Shown: positions 49,266-57,551 of the stretch, in pieces
How positions within the stretch are numbered: the stretch's first letter is position 1
How the letters are laid out: each line of letters begins with the position of its first letter
From: VRUE01 sp963716245
GTDB taxonomy: Bacteria > Actinomycetota > Thermoleophilia > Solirubrobacterales > 70-9
Length of the DNA stretch: 64,000 bases
Reading direction: 5' to 3'
Assembly: GCA_963716245.1 (NCBI GenBank)
Contig: OY970300.1
Span: 496,001-560,000, forward strand
The notes under the pieces: model-generated
What the model saw: only the letters and a program-made list of their open reading frames with translations
Databases searched by the model: none
Told to the model about the DNA's origin: nothing
Made by a program: the position numbers and the translations under genes

Positions 49266-50444
49266 CTACAGCCCCATCAGCTTGCCGAGGATCTCCTTCA
49301 TGATCTCGTCGGTGCCGCCGCCGATCGGGCCTAGGCGGGCGTCGCGGACGGCGCGCTCGATGCCGTACTCGCGCATGTAACCGTAGCCGCCGTGGATCTG
49401 GAGGGTCTGGTCGGCGATCTCCAGGACGGCGCGCTGGGTTACGAGCTTGGCCATGGTCACCTCGCGGATGCAGTCGTGGCCTTCGTGAAAGAGGCGAAGG
49501 GAGTTGTAGGTGAGCGCGCGGGCGGCCTCAGCCTTGGTCGCCATCTCGGCGACCTGGTGGCGTATCGCCTGGAACTTGCCGATCGGGCGGCCGAAGGCTT
49601 CGCGCTCGAGGGCGTAGTCGACGCTGATCTCGATCAGGCGCTGCATCGCGCCGACCGCGCCGATCGCCATCAGCAGCCGCTCCCAGGCGAAGTTGGCCAT
49701 GATCTGCTTGAAGCCCTCGTTCTCCACTCCGAGCAGGTTCTCGGCCGGGACCTCTACGTCGGTGAAGGCCAGCTCGCCGGTGTCGGAGGAGTGCCAGCCC
49801 ATCTTCTCCAGCTTCTGCGCGACCTCGTACCCCGGCATCTCCCGCTCCAGGACCAGGAAGGAGATGCCGTGGTGGCCGCCCTCCTGGGTCGTCTTGCAGG
49901 CGCAGACGAGGAAGTCGGCGCGGACGCCATTGGTGATGAAGGTCTTCGAGCCGTTGACGACGTAGCCGCCGTCGACCCTGCGGGCGAAGGTGGAGATGCC
50001 GGCGACGTCGGAGCCGGCGCCCGGCTCGGTGATCCCCAGAGCGCCGATCTTCTCGCCGGCGATCCCGGGCACCAGCCAGCGCTGCTTCTGCTCCTCGGTG
50101 CCGAAGTTGAAGATCGGCGGCAGCGCGATCGAGGTGTGGGCGTTGAGCCCGGCGGCGACCCCGCCGGAGCCGCCCGAGCGGGCCAGCTCCTCGACCCAGA
50201 TCGCGTCGTGCAGGTGGGTGCCGCCCTGGCCGCCGTACTCCTCGGGGAACTTCAGGCCCAGGAACCCGACCTCGGCGCAGCGCCTGTACAGGTCGCGCGG
50301 AAATTCGCGCGCCGCCTCCCATTCGTCGACGTTCGGCGCGATCTCCTTGGCGACGAAGCGGCTTACCGTCTCGCGCAGCTCCTCGTGCTCCTCGCCGAAC
50401 GGTGGCAGAGTCGCGCGCACGCCGCTGTCCTTGACGACGCTCAC
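49266..50444 (-). CDS. Acyl-CoA dehydrogenase
   Basis: A 392-residue flavoenzyme. It contains LGITEPGAGSDVAGISTFAR (FAD and acyl-CoA contacts), SKTFITNG and the C-terminal QIHGGYGYMREYGIERAVRD with the likely catalytic Glu. It introduces the alpha-beta double bond in an acyl-CoA. GTG 50444 overlaps the next gene's stop (GTGA). It is the last gene of a minus-strand unit with the SnoaL-like gene and another dehydrogenase. Confidence 0.93.
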   Translation of the reverse strand: MSVVKDSGVRATLPPFGEEHEELRETVSRFVAKEIAPNVDEWEAAREFPRDLYRRCAEVGFLGLKFPEEYGGQGGTHLHDAIWVEELARSGGSGGVAAGLNAHTSIALPPIFNFGTEEQKQRWLVPGIAGEKIGALGITEPGAGSDVAGISTFARRVDGGYVVNGSKTFITNGVRADFLVCACKTTQEGGHHGISFLVLEREMPGYEVAQKLEKMGWHSSDTGELAFTDVEVPAENLLGVENEGFKQIMANFAWERLLMAIGAVGAMQRLIEISVDYALEREAFGRPIGKFQAIRHQVAEMATKAEAARALTYNSLRLFHEGHDCIREVTMAKLVTQRAVLEIADQTLQIHGGYGYMREYGIERAVRDARLGPIGGGTDEIMKEILGKLMGL

Positions 50445-50917
50445 GCCAAGCCCTCGGTCGCGTCCGAAGAAGCCTGGCCGCCGCCGCCCGCCGGCGCCCG
50501 CCAGTCCGCGAGCATCGTGTAGCCGCGGGCCTCGTGGTCGAAGCCGAGCAGGTCGCCCTGGGGGTTCTTCTTGCCGCCGTGGTGGTAGGCGCGCACCTCG
50601 GCGATCTTGCCCTCGCGCAGCAGGAACCACTCGGTGCCGCGGTCGAGGCGCTTCTCGCCCGAGTCGGGCGCGCGCCAGGTCATCGTCCACTCGATCGCGA
50701 CCTGGTCACCCTGCTCGATCGCGTTCTCTATGTACCACTGGGCGTCGATGCTCTGCACGCCGAGCTCGGTCATCTTGCCGATCGTCTCCGCGCCCTCGTG
50801 CGGCCCCAAGCGGGTGTAGTAGTGGACCGCGTCGGCGGTGAAGTGGGCGGCGACCGCTTCGGCGTCGCCGCTGTTCAGCGCGTCGTAGTAGGAGCGGACG
50901 TGGTCGACGTGCGACAC
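50441..50917 (-). CDS. SnoaL/NTF2-like protein
   Basis: A 158-residue protein of the NTF2-like fold: VDHVRSYYDALNSGDAEAVA, FTADAVHYYTRLG, AIEWTMTWRAPDSGEKRLDR and GTEWFLLREGKIAEVRAYHH. It sits between two acyl-CoA dehydrogenases in a coupled unit, which suggests a hydratase- or isomerase-like step or a ligand-binding role. The C-terminal ~25 residues are a low-complexity tail. Confidence 0.8.
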   Translation of the reverse strand: MSHVDHVRSYYDALNSGDAEAVAAHFTADAVHYYTRLGPHEGAETIGKMTELGVQSIDAQWYIENAIEQGDQVAIEWTMTWRAPDSGEKRLDRGTEWFLLREGKIAEVRAYHHGGKKNPQGDLLGFDHEARGYTMLADWRAPAGGGGQASSDATEGLA

Positions 50918-50935
50918 GGGACGGCCCGGCGCTTC

Positions 50936-52153
50936 CTACAGCCCGTAGCTGCGGCCGATCACGTCGAGCATGACCTCGTCGGTGCCGGCGCCGATCCGGT
51001 TCAGCCGCACGTCGCGGTAGGCGCGCTCGATCTCGTACTCCTTCATGTAGCCGTAGCCGCCGAGGATCTGGATGCACTCGTCGGCCACCTCGCAGCCGAC
51101 GCGGGAGGCGAAGAGCTTTGCCATCGTGATCTCCCGCACTGGGTACTCGCCGTTGGCGAAGCGCCAGGCGGTCGCGTAGGTGAACTGCTTCGCGGCCTCG
51201 GTCTTGGTCGCCATCTCGGCGAACTTGTGGCGGATCGCCTGGAACTTGCCGATCGGGCGGCCGAAGGCTTCGCGCTCCTTCGCGTACTCGAGGGTCTTCT
51301 CGATCATCCGCTCGCAGCCGGCGTGGGAGCCGGCGGCGGCGACCAGCCGCTCGCCCTGGAGCTCCCAGGCGATGTGGTAGAAGCCTTTGCCGATCTCGCC
51401 CAGCACCGAGTCGGCCGGCACGCGGACGTCTTCAAAGGCCAGCTCGCCCGTGTCGGAGGCGTGCATGCCCATCTTCTCCAGCTCGGCGGAGACGCTGAAG
51501 CCGGGCACCTTGTCGCCGTTCTCGTCGCGCAGGTCGATCACGAAGAGGGTGATGCCGGCGTGCCGCTCCTCGGGGTTGGTCTTGGCGACGAGGACGATGA
51601 AGTCGGCGCGCGGGCCGTTGGTGATGAAGGTCTTGGAGCCGTTGATCACGTACTCGTCGCCGTCGCGGATCGCCGTGGTGCGGATGCCTGCGACGTCGGA
51701 GCCGGCGCCCGGCTCGGTGATCCCCAGGCAGCCGACCTTCTCGCCCTTGATCCCCGGCACGAGGTAGCGCTGCTTCTGCTCCTCGCTGCCGAGCAGGTGG
51801 ATCGGCGGCAGGACCATGTCGCTCTGCACGGCGAAGGCCATGTTGGTGCCGCCAGAGCCGGAGTAGCTCATGCACTCGGCGCGGACCAGCGAGTAGTAGT
51901 AGTCGCCGCCCTGGCCGCCGTACTCCTCCGGGAAGCAGAGGCCGAGGAAGCCGAGCTCGCCCGCCCGCTTCATGACGTCGGTCGGCCAGTAGGTGTCCTC
52001 CCACTCGTTGCGGTGAGGCCACAGCTCCGCCTTGACCCATGCCTGCATCGACTCGCGCAGGTCTTCGTGCTCCTGGCTGAAGATGAAGTGCTTGCCGCCC
52101 GACTCGTGGTCGGGCTTGATGACTTTCGAGCCGTTGGTGGTCGCGGTCGCCAT
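50936..52153 (-). CDS. Second acyl-CoA dehydrogenase
   Basis: A 405-residue flavoenzyme related to the one at 49266-50444. Motifs: GCLGITEPGAGSDVAGIRTT, SKTFITNGPRADF and ILGGYGYMKEYEIERAYRDV. It has an N-terminal extension starting MATATTNGSKVIKPDHE. The ATG at 52153 has GAGGAGAGAGACCC upstream. The gene is the first of its unit and is divergent from the enoyl-CoA hydratase. Confidence 0.93.
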   Translation of the reverse strand: MATATTNGSKVIKPDHESGGKHFIFSQEHEDLRESMQAWVKAELWPHRNEWEDTYWPTDVMKRAGELGFLGLCFPEEYGGQGGDYYYSLVRAECMSYSGSGGTNMAFAVQSDMVLPPIHLLGSEEQKQRYLVPGIKGEKVGCLGITEPGAGSDVAGIRTTAIRDGDEYVINGSKTFITNGPRADFIVLVAKTNPEERHAGITLFVIDLRDENGDKVPGFSVSAELEKMGMHASDTGELAFEDVRVPADSVLGEIGKGFYHIAWELQGERLVAAAGSHAGCERMIEKTLEYAKEREAFGRPIGKFQAIRHKFAEMATKTEAAKQFTYATAWRFANGEYPVREITMAKLFASRVGCEVADECIQILGGYGYMKEYEIERAYRDVRLNRIGAGTDEVMLDVIGRSYGL

Positions 52154-52207
52154 GGGTCTCTCTCCTCGTCGTCGGGGGCGAGTGGACAGTAGCACTTCCT
52201 ACTTCCG

Positions 52208-53014
52208 ATGAAGTCGGCTATCGTGGCGCCCGTGGACTACGAGGTCGTGAAGTACGAGGTCGCCCAAGGCGTCGCCACGGTGACGCTGAACAACCCGGAG
52301 AAGCGCAACATGCTCTCCGGCCAGATGCTGAGCGAGCTGGTCGACGCGATGAAGCGAGCGCGCGACGACGACGACGCGCGAGCGGTCGTCCTCACCGGGG
52401 CGGGCGACAAGGCGTTCTGCGCTGGCGCCGACCTCGGCGGCTTCGCGGTCGACGCGCCGCTCGTCGCCAAACACTTCGCGACCGACCTCTTCCTGGAGTT
52501 CTTCCGGCTGATGCCGCGCCTCGGAAAGCCATCGCTCTGCGCGGCCAACGGCCACGTGCTCGCGGGCGGGATGGGCCTGGCGCTCTCCTGCGACCTCTTG
52601 ATCGCCAAGGAGGGGGCGACCTTCGGCACGCCGGAGATCAACGTCGGCGCCTTCCCCTACATGATCATGGCGATCATCTACCGCAACGTCCCGCGCAAGA
52701 AGGTCAACGAGATGATGCTGCTGGGCGAGCGGCTGAGCGCCGAGGAAGCGGTCGAGTACGGGCTCGCCAACAAGGTCGTCCCGGCCGGCGAGTTCGACGC
52801 CGCGGTCGCCGACTGGGCCGCCAAGCTGGCCTCGAAGAGCCCGGTGCTGATGCGGCTCGGCCACGACGCGATGTACCGGCAGCAGGACATGGCCGTCGAC
52901 GACGCGCTCGACTACCTGCGCTCGCAGCTCTCACTCACCTTCTCGACCGAGGACATCGTCGAGGGCGTCAGCGCTTTCTTCGAGAAGCGCGAGCCCCAAT
53001 GGAAGGGAAGGTAA
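52208..53014 (+). CDS. Enoyl-CoA hydratase/isomerase family protein
   Basis: A 268-residue crotonase-fold protein: VATVTLNNPEKRNMLSGQML, CAGADLGGFAV, ANGHVLAGGMGLALSCDLLI and AEEAVEYGLANKVVPAGEFD. Of the two usual catalytic Glu residues, neither is obvious at the standard positions, so it may not be a simple hydratase. It is followed by the carboxyltransferase gene with only two bases between. GTG 52232 is an alternative start. Confidence 0.88.
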   Translation: MKSAIVAPVDYEVVKYEVAQGVATVTLNNPEKRNMLSGQMLSELVDAMKRARDDDDARAVVLTGAGDKAFCAGADLGGFAVDAPLVAKHFATDLFLEFFRLMPRLGKPSLCAANGHVLAGGMGLALSCDLLIAKEGATFGTPEINVGAFPYMIMAIIYRNVPRKKVNEMMLLGERLSAEEAVEYGLANKVVPAGEFDAAVADWAAKLASKSPVLMRLGHDAMYRQQDMAVDDALDYLRSQLSLTFSTEDIVEGVSAFFEKREPQWKGR

Positions 53015-53016
53015 GG

Positions 53017-54633
53017 ATGGCGAGCACCGAAGAGCGACCGGCGGACGAGCAGGCGGGGGACCGCAACCTCCTGCCGGGGACGGCGCCGCTCGGCGACCTC
53101 ACCGAGCAGCTGCACGAGCGGCGCGCCAAGGCGAAGCTGGGCGGCGGCGAGGAGAAGATCGCCAAGCAGCACGGCCGCGGCAAGCTGACCGCCCGCGAGC
53201 GGATCGACCTCCTGGTCGACGCAGGCACCTTCGTCGAGATGGGGATCCACGGTCGCCCGCACTTCGCGCAGCGGGCGATGGACGGGGTGGAGGCACCGGC
53301 CGACGGCGTGGTGACCGGTTGGGGCGACGTCGACGGCCGCCCGACCTGCATCGCCGCCTACGACTTCACCGTGATGGCCGGCTCGATGGGGATGACCGGC
53401 GAGCTGAAGGTGACCCGCCTGCGCGAGATGGCGCTCAGCAAGCGGATGCCGTTCGTCTGGCTGCTCGACTCGGCCGGCGCCCGGATCCAAGAGGCGACCG
53501 GCTCGCTCTTCGCCGGCTCCGGCTTCCTATTCCGCGAGGAGGTCGAAATGTCGGGCGTGATCCCGATGGTCGCGGCGATGATGGGCCCGTGCGCGGCCGG
53601 CACCGCCTACATCCCGGCGCTGGCCGACTTCGTGCCGATGGTCTCCGGCCAGGGCGCGATGGCGCTGGCCGGCCCGCACCTGACCAAAGCGGTCACCGGC
53701 GAGGACATCACGATGGAGGAGCTCGGCGGCGCCAAGGTCCACTGCCGCAAGTCGGGCGTGGGGGACCTCGAGGTCAAGGACGACCCGGAGTGCATCGAAG
53801 CCGTCAAGAAGTACCTCTCCTACTTCCCTGCCAACTGCGAGCACAAGCCGCCGGTGGTCGAGACGGCCGACCCAGACGACCGCATGTCGGAGAAGCTGCT
53901 GGAGATCGTCCCGGAGTCGTCGCGCCAGCCCTACGACATGTACGACGTGATCGGCGAGATCGTCGACGACGGCGAGTGGTTCGACCTCAAGCCGAAATTC
54001 GCCAAGAACCTGATCACCTGCTTCGCCCGCTTCGGCGGCCAGCCGGTTGGGATCGTCGCCAACCAGCCCAAGCAGCTGGCCGGCATCCTCGACAACGACT
54101 CGGCCGACAAGGCGGCGCGCTTCATCAACCTCTGCGACGCCTTCAACGTCCCGCTCGTCTTCCTCCAGGACGTGCCCGGCTTCATGGTCGGGGCGAAGGT
54201 CGAGCACGCCGGGATCATTCGCCACGGCGCCAAGATGCTCTACGCGGTGAGCCGCGCCACCGTCCCCAAGGTGACCGTGGTCGTGCGCAAGGCCTACGGT
54301 GCCGGCTACTACGTGATGTGCGGCAAGGCCTACGAGCCCGACCTGATCGTCGCCTGGCCGGGTGCGGAGATCTCGGTCATGGGAGCCGAGGGCGCGGTCA
54401 ACATCATCGGCCGCTCGGCGATCGAGGCCTCCGACGACCCCGAGGCGACCCGCGAGGCGATGCTGAACGCCGTTCGCGAGCAGATCGACCCCTACATCGC
54501 CGCCGGCAACGCGGTCATCGACGACATCATCGACCCCCGCGAGACCCGCCCGACGATCGTCAAGGCGCTCCGCATGGCGCGCGACAAGCACGTGGAGAAG
54601 CCCGCCAAACGGCATGGGGTGATGCCCGTATGA
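53017..54633 (+). CDS. Acyl-CoA carboxylase beta subunit (carboxyltransferase)
   Basis: A 538-residue carboxyltransferase of the PccB/MccB type: RGKLTARERIDLLVDAGTFV, LDSAGARIQEA, FLFREEVEMSGVIPMVAAMM, FLQDVPGFMVG and VVRKAYGAGYYVMCGKAY. The biotin-carrying alpha subunit is not next to it. Substrate specificity (propionyl-, methylcrotonyl- or geranyl-CoA) cannot be read here. ATG 53017 follows GGAAGG. Confidence 0.95.
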   Translation: MASTEERPADEQAGDRNLLPGTAPLGDLTEQLHERRAKAKLGGGEEKIAKQHGRGKLTARERIDLLVDAGTFVEMGIHGRPHFAQRAMDGVEAPADGVVTGWGDVDGRPTCIAAYDFTVMAGSMGMTGELKVTRLREMALSKRMPFVWLLDSAGARIQEATGSLFAGSGFLFREEVEMSGVIPMVAAMMGPCAAGTAYIPALADFVPMVSGQGAMALAGPHLTKAVTGEDITMEELGGAKVHCRKSGVGDLEVKDDPECIEAVKKYLSYFPANCEHKPPVVETADPDDRMSEKLLEIVPESSRQPYDMYDVIGEIVDDGEWFDLKPKFAKNLITCFARFGGQPVGIVANQPKQLAGILDNDSADKAARFINLCDAFNVPLVFLQDVPGFMVGAKVEHAGIIRHGAKMLYAVSRATVPKVTVVVRKAYGAGYYVMCGKAYEPDLIVAWPGAEISVMGAEGAVNIIGRSAIEASDDPEATREAMLNAVREQIDPYIAAGNAVIDDIIDPRETRPTIVKALRMARDKHVEKPAKRHGVMPV

Positions 54634-54638
54634 CGAGG

Positions 54639-54679
54639 CGGGGCGCCTTTCTATCGCTATGCGTCAACAAGGCGCCCCG
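54639..54679. repeat. Hairpin, GGGGCGC class, before the BKACE gene
   Basis: CGGGGCGCCTT (54639-54649) pairs perfectly with AAGGCGCCCCG (54669-54679) around the 19-base loop TCTATCGCTATGCGTCAAC. Its outer arm GGGGCGC and the TATCG...TATG elements match 31901-31940. It sits between two same-strand genes, nine bases before the BKACE ATG. Confidence 0.75.
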
Positions 54680-54688
54680 GGGGCGGCG

Positions 54689-55585
54689 ATGAGCTCGTTC
54701 GGCGACCCGGTGGTGATCAGCTGCTCGATCAGCGGGGTGATCGCGAACCGCGAGCAGTGCCCGGCGATTCCGTATACGCCTGAGGAGTACGCGGCGGAGG
54801 CGCGGCGCGCCGTGGACGAGGGCGCCTCGCAGATCCACATCCACGCTCGCAAGCCGGACGGCACGCCCTCCTACGAGGTCGAGGACTTCAGGGCGATCAC
54901 CGAAGCGATCCTGGCCGAGGTCGGCGACGTGATCGTCAACTACTCGACCGGGGCGATCGGCATCCCGATCGAGAAGCGGCTCGAGTACCTGCGCGAGCTG
55001 CGCCCCGACGTCGCCGCGCTGAACATGAGCTCGATGAACTACGCCAAGTACTCCTCGCGGCGCAAGGACTTCGTCTTCAAGGCGGTCTTCGAGAACAGCT
55101 TCGACACGATCATCGAGTTCCTCACCGAGATGAAGGAGCTGGGGATCAAGCCCGAGCACGAGTGCTTCGACGCCGGCCACGTCGCCAACCTCGACCCGCT
55201 GATCGACATGGGCCTGCTCGACCGCACGCCGCTGCAGGTCTCGCTCGTGATGGGTGTCAACGGCGGCATCCGCCCGACCCCCCGCAACGTCGGCTTCATG
55301 GCCGATCAGATCCCCGGCGGCCCCGAGGGCGAGCACCAGTGGCAGGCGATCGGCATCTCGCGCGACCAATGGAAGCTGCTCGGCGCGGCGCTGGTCCTCG
55401 GCGGCAACGTCCGCGCCGGCGTCGAGGACAATCTCTACCTGCCCAACGGCGAGATGGCGAAGTCCAACGGCGAGCTGATCGCGAAGGCGCGGCAGATGGC
55501 CGAGGACGTCGGTCGCCGCGCCGCCACCGTCGCCGAGGCGCGCGAGCTGCTGGGGGTCCCGAAGCGTGAGCGATCTCCCGCTTAG
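54689..55585 (+). CDS. BKACE-family beta-keto acid cleavage enzyme
   Basis: A 298-residue TIM-barrel enzyme. The zinc-binding HxH lies in ASQIHIHARKPDGTPSYEVE, with VNYSTGAIGIP and ALNMSSMNYA also typical. These enzymes cleave a beta-keto acid with acetyl-CoA to give acetoacetate and a new acyl-CoA. The substrate depends on side-chain residues that I cannot assign. The ATG at 54689 is preferred to the upstream ATG at 54659, which lies in the hairpin. Confidence 0.9.
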   Translation: MSSFGDPVVISCSISGVIANREQCPAIPYTPEEYAAEARRAVDEGASQIHIHARKPDGTPSYEVEDFRAITEAILAEVGDVIVNYSTGAIGIPIEKRLEYLRELRPDVAALNMSSMNYAKYSSRRKDFVFKAVFENSFDTIIEFLTEMKELGIKPEHECFDAGHVANLDPLIDMGLLDRTPLQVSLVMGVNGGIRPTPRNVGFMADQIPGGPEGEHQWQAIGISRDQWKLLGAALVLGGNVRAGVEDNLYLPNGEMAKSNGELIAKARQMAEDVGRRAATVAEARELLGVPKRERSPA

Positions 55586-56798
55586 CGACGTACGCGTCCT
55601 CGACCTGACCCGGCTCCTGCCCGGCGGCTTCTGCTCGCTGCTGCTCGCCGACCTCGGCGCCGAGGTGCTGAAGGTCGAGGACACCGGGATGGGCGACTAC
55701 ATCCGCTGGGCGCCTCCTTATTACGGCGGCGAGGAGGAGCAGGAGCTGGGCACCCGTTCGGCGCTCTACCTGGCGCTCAACCGCGGCAAGCGCTCGGTCC
55801 GCCTCGACCTCAAGTCGGAGGCGGGGCGGGAGGCGCTGCTCCGCCTGGTCGAGCGCCACGACGTTGTCCTCGACGGCTTCCGGCCCGGCGTGCTCGACCG
55901 GCTCGGAGTCGGCTACGAGCGGATGCGCGATGCCAACGCCGCGATCGTCTACTGCGCGATCACCGGCTACGGGCAGGACGGCCCCTACGCGCAGCGCGCC
56001 GGCCACGACATGAACTACCTCGGCCTGATCGGGCTGCTCGGCCTGACCGGGGCAAAGGAGGGACCGCCGGTCCAGCCCGGCGGGCAGATCGCCGACATCG
56101 GCGGCGGCGCGCTGATGGCCGCCTTCGGGGTGATGGCGGCGCTGCACGAGCGGCGCCGCTCCGGGGAGGGCCAGATGGTCGACGTCTCGATGGCCGACGG
56201 CGCGCTCTCCTGGCTGGCCCTTGTCGCGGGTCGCTACTTCTGCGACGGCGAGGTGCCGCGCCGCGGCGAGCAGCAGCTCGCGGGTGGGCTGCTCTGCTAC
56301 CTGCCCTACGAGGCCGCCGACGGCTGGGTCACCTGCGGCGCGCTGGAGCCGAAGTTCTGGGCCGCCTTCTGCCACGGCGTCGAGCGGCCGGACCTGGTCG
56401 AGGCGCAGTTCGAGGCGCCGGGCTCCGATGCCTGGGCGAAGGTCGCCGACGTGTTCCGCTCCCGCACCCGCGCCGAGTGGAAAGCCTTCAACGACGAGCA
56501 CGACTGCTGCATCGAGCCGGTCCTCGACGTGGACGAGGCGCTCGATTCCGAGCTGGTCCGGGCCCGCGAGATGGTCGTCGAGCTGCAGCAACCGGGGCTC
56601 GGCGCAGTGCGCCAGCTCGGCGCGCCGGTGAAGATGAGCCGCACCCCCGCCGACCCGAGCCGTCCCGCCCCCGCCTTCGGCGAGCACACCGAGGAGGTGC
56701 TGCGCGAGGCCGGCTACTCGGGCGAGCAGATCGCCGCGATGCTCGACTCCGGCGCCGCCGCCGGCCCGAGCGCCAGCGAGGCCACCTTCCGCGCATGA
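55566..56798 (+). CDS. Family III (CaiB/BaiF-type) CoA transferase
   Basis: A 410-residue CoA transferase: VLDLTRLLPGGFCSLLLADL, GAEVLKVEDTGMGDYIRWAP, NRGKRSVRLDLKSEAGREAL and GHDMNYLGLIGLLGLTGAKE with the likely nucleophilic Asp. It activates or exchanges an acyl group as its CoA ester. GTG 55566 overlaps the BKACE gene by 20 bases, so they are coupled. Confidence 0.93.
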   Translation: MSDLPLSDVRVLDLTRLLPGGFCSLLLADLGAEVLKVEDTGMGDYIRWAPPYYGGEEEQELGTRSALYLALNRGKRSVRLDLKSEAGREALLRLVERHDVVLDGFRPGVLDRLGVGYERMRDANAAIVYCAITGYGQDGPYAQRAGHDMNYLGLIGLLGLTGAKEGPPVQPGGQIADIGGGALMAAFGVMAALHERRRSGEGQMVDVSMADGALSWLALVAGRYFCDGEVPRRGEQQLAGGLLCYLPYEAADGWVTCGALEPKFWAAFCHGVERPDLVEAQFEAPGSDAWAKVADVFRSRTRAEWKAFNDEHDCCIEPVLDVDEALDSELVRAREMVVELQQPGLGAVRQLGAPVKMSRTPADPSRPAPAFGEHTEEVLREAGYSGEQIAAMLDSGAAAGPSASEATFRA

Positions 56799-57535
56799 GG
56801 TCGACGGGCCTGAAACAGGTCTCCGGACGACGGAAATCGGCCCATCGGCCGCGGGGGTTGCGGATTGGGGAGCTGGCCGAGGCGTCGGGGGTGCCGGTGC
56901 CGACGATCAAGCACTACCTGCGCGAGGGGCTGCTGCCCGAGCCGGTCAAGACGAGCCGCAACATGGCCTACTACCCGCCGGAGCTCGTCGACCGGATCAA
57001 GCTGATCAAGCAGCTCCAGGAGGAGCGCTTCATGCCGCTCAAGGCGATCAAGGCGGTGCTCGACGAAGACCCCGGGCGGGCGCGCGCCCTGGTCGAGCTG
57101 GAGGACCGGATCCTCGACCGCGCCCTCGCCGGCGAGCGGACCCGGACGAGTGCGAGCGAGGTTCGGGAGCGCTACGGCGTCCCCAAGGAGGTGCTCGACC
57201 GGCTCGAGGAGCTCGAGGTGCTGAGCCCGAACACCCGCGGCTACTCGCCCTCCGACATCAAGATCATCGAGGCGATCGGCCGCTTCCGCGCCGGCGGCTA
57301 CGACGAGGAGATCGGCTTCACCGTCTACGACACCCTGCGCTACAAGAGCGCGATCGAAGACCTCGTCCGCCAGGAGGTCGAGGTCGTCATGGACCGCCTC
57401 GCCGGCGAGGTCCCGCCCGAGCGCGTCGTCGAGATGCTCGAAGCCGGCGCCCAGCCCCTCCAGGACCTGATCGCCGCCCTGCACACCAAGCTGATGGTCG
57501 CCGAGCTCGAGCGCCACCGCGCCGGCCGCGGCTAG
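56795..57535 (+). CDS. MerR-family transcriptional regulator
   Basis: A 246-residue regulator. The MerR helix-turn-helix is LRIGELAEASGVPVPTIKHY with a second wing YYPPELVDRIKLIKQL. A long coiled-coil and effector region follow. ATG 56795 overlaps the CoA transferase stop. However, its first ~20 residues would be encoded by an intergenic hairpin; TTG 56858, in frame just before LRIGELA, would exclude it. It probably regulates the acyl-CoA cluster. Confidence 0.9.
   Translation: MRSTGLKQVSGRRKSAHRPRGLRIGELAEASGVPVPTIKHYLREGLLPEPVKTSRNMAYYPPELVDRIKLIKQLQEERFMPLKAIKAVLDEDPGRARALVELEDRILDRALAGERTRTSASEVRERYGVPKEVLDRLEELEVLSPNTRGYSPSDIKIIEAIGRFRAGGYDEEIGFTVYDTLRYKSAIEDLVRQEVEVVMDRLAGEVPPERVVEMLEAGAQPLQDLIAALHTKLMVAELERHRAGRG
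56802..56847. repeat. Hairpin, CGACGGGCC class (degenerate copy)
   Basis: CGACGGGCC (56802-56810) pairs with GGCCCATCG (56839-56847) with one mismatch. The first 18 bases are identical to 18029-18046, 38.8 kb away. The right arm has diverged. It falls at the MerR gene's 5' end. Confidence 0.6.
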
Positions 57536-57551
57536 GCATGCGGCGGTCGGG

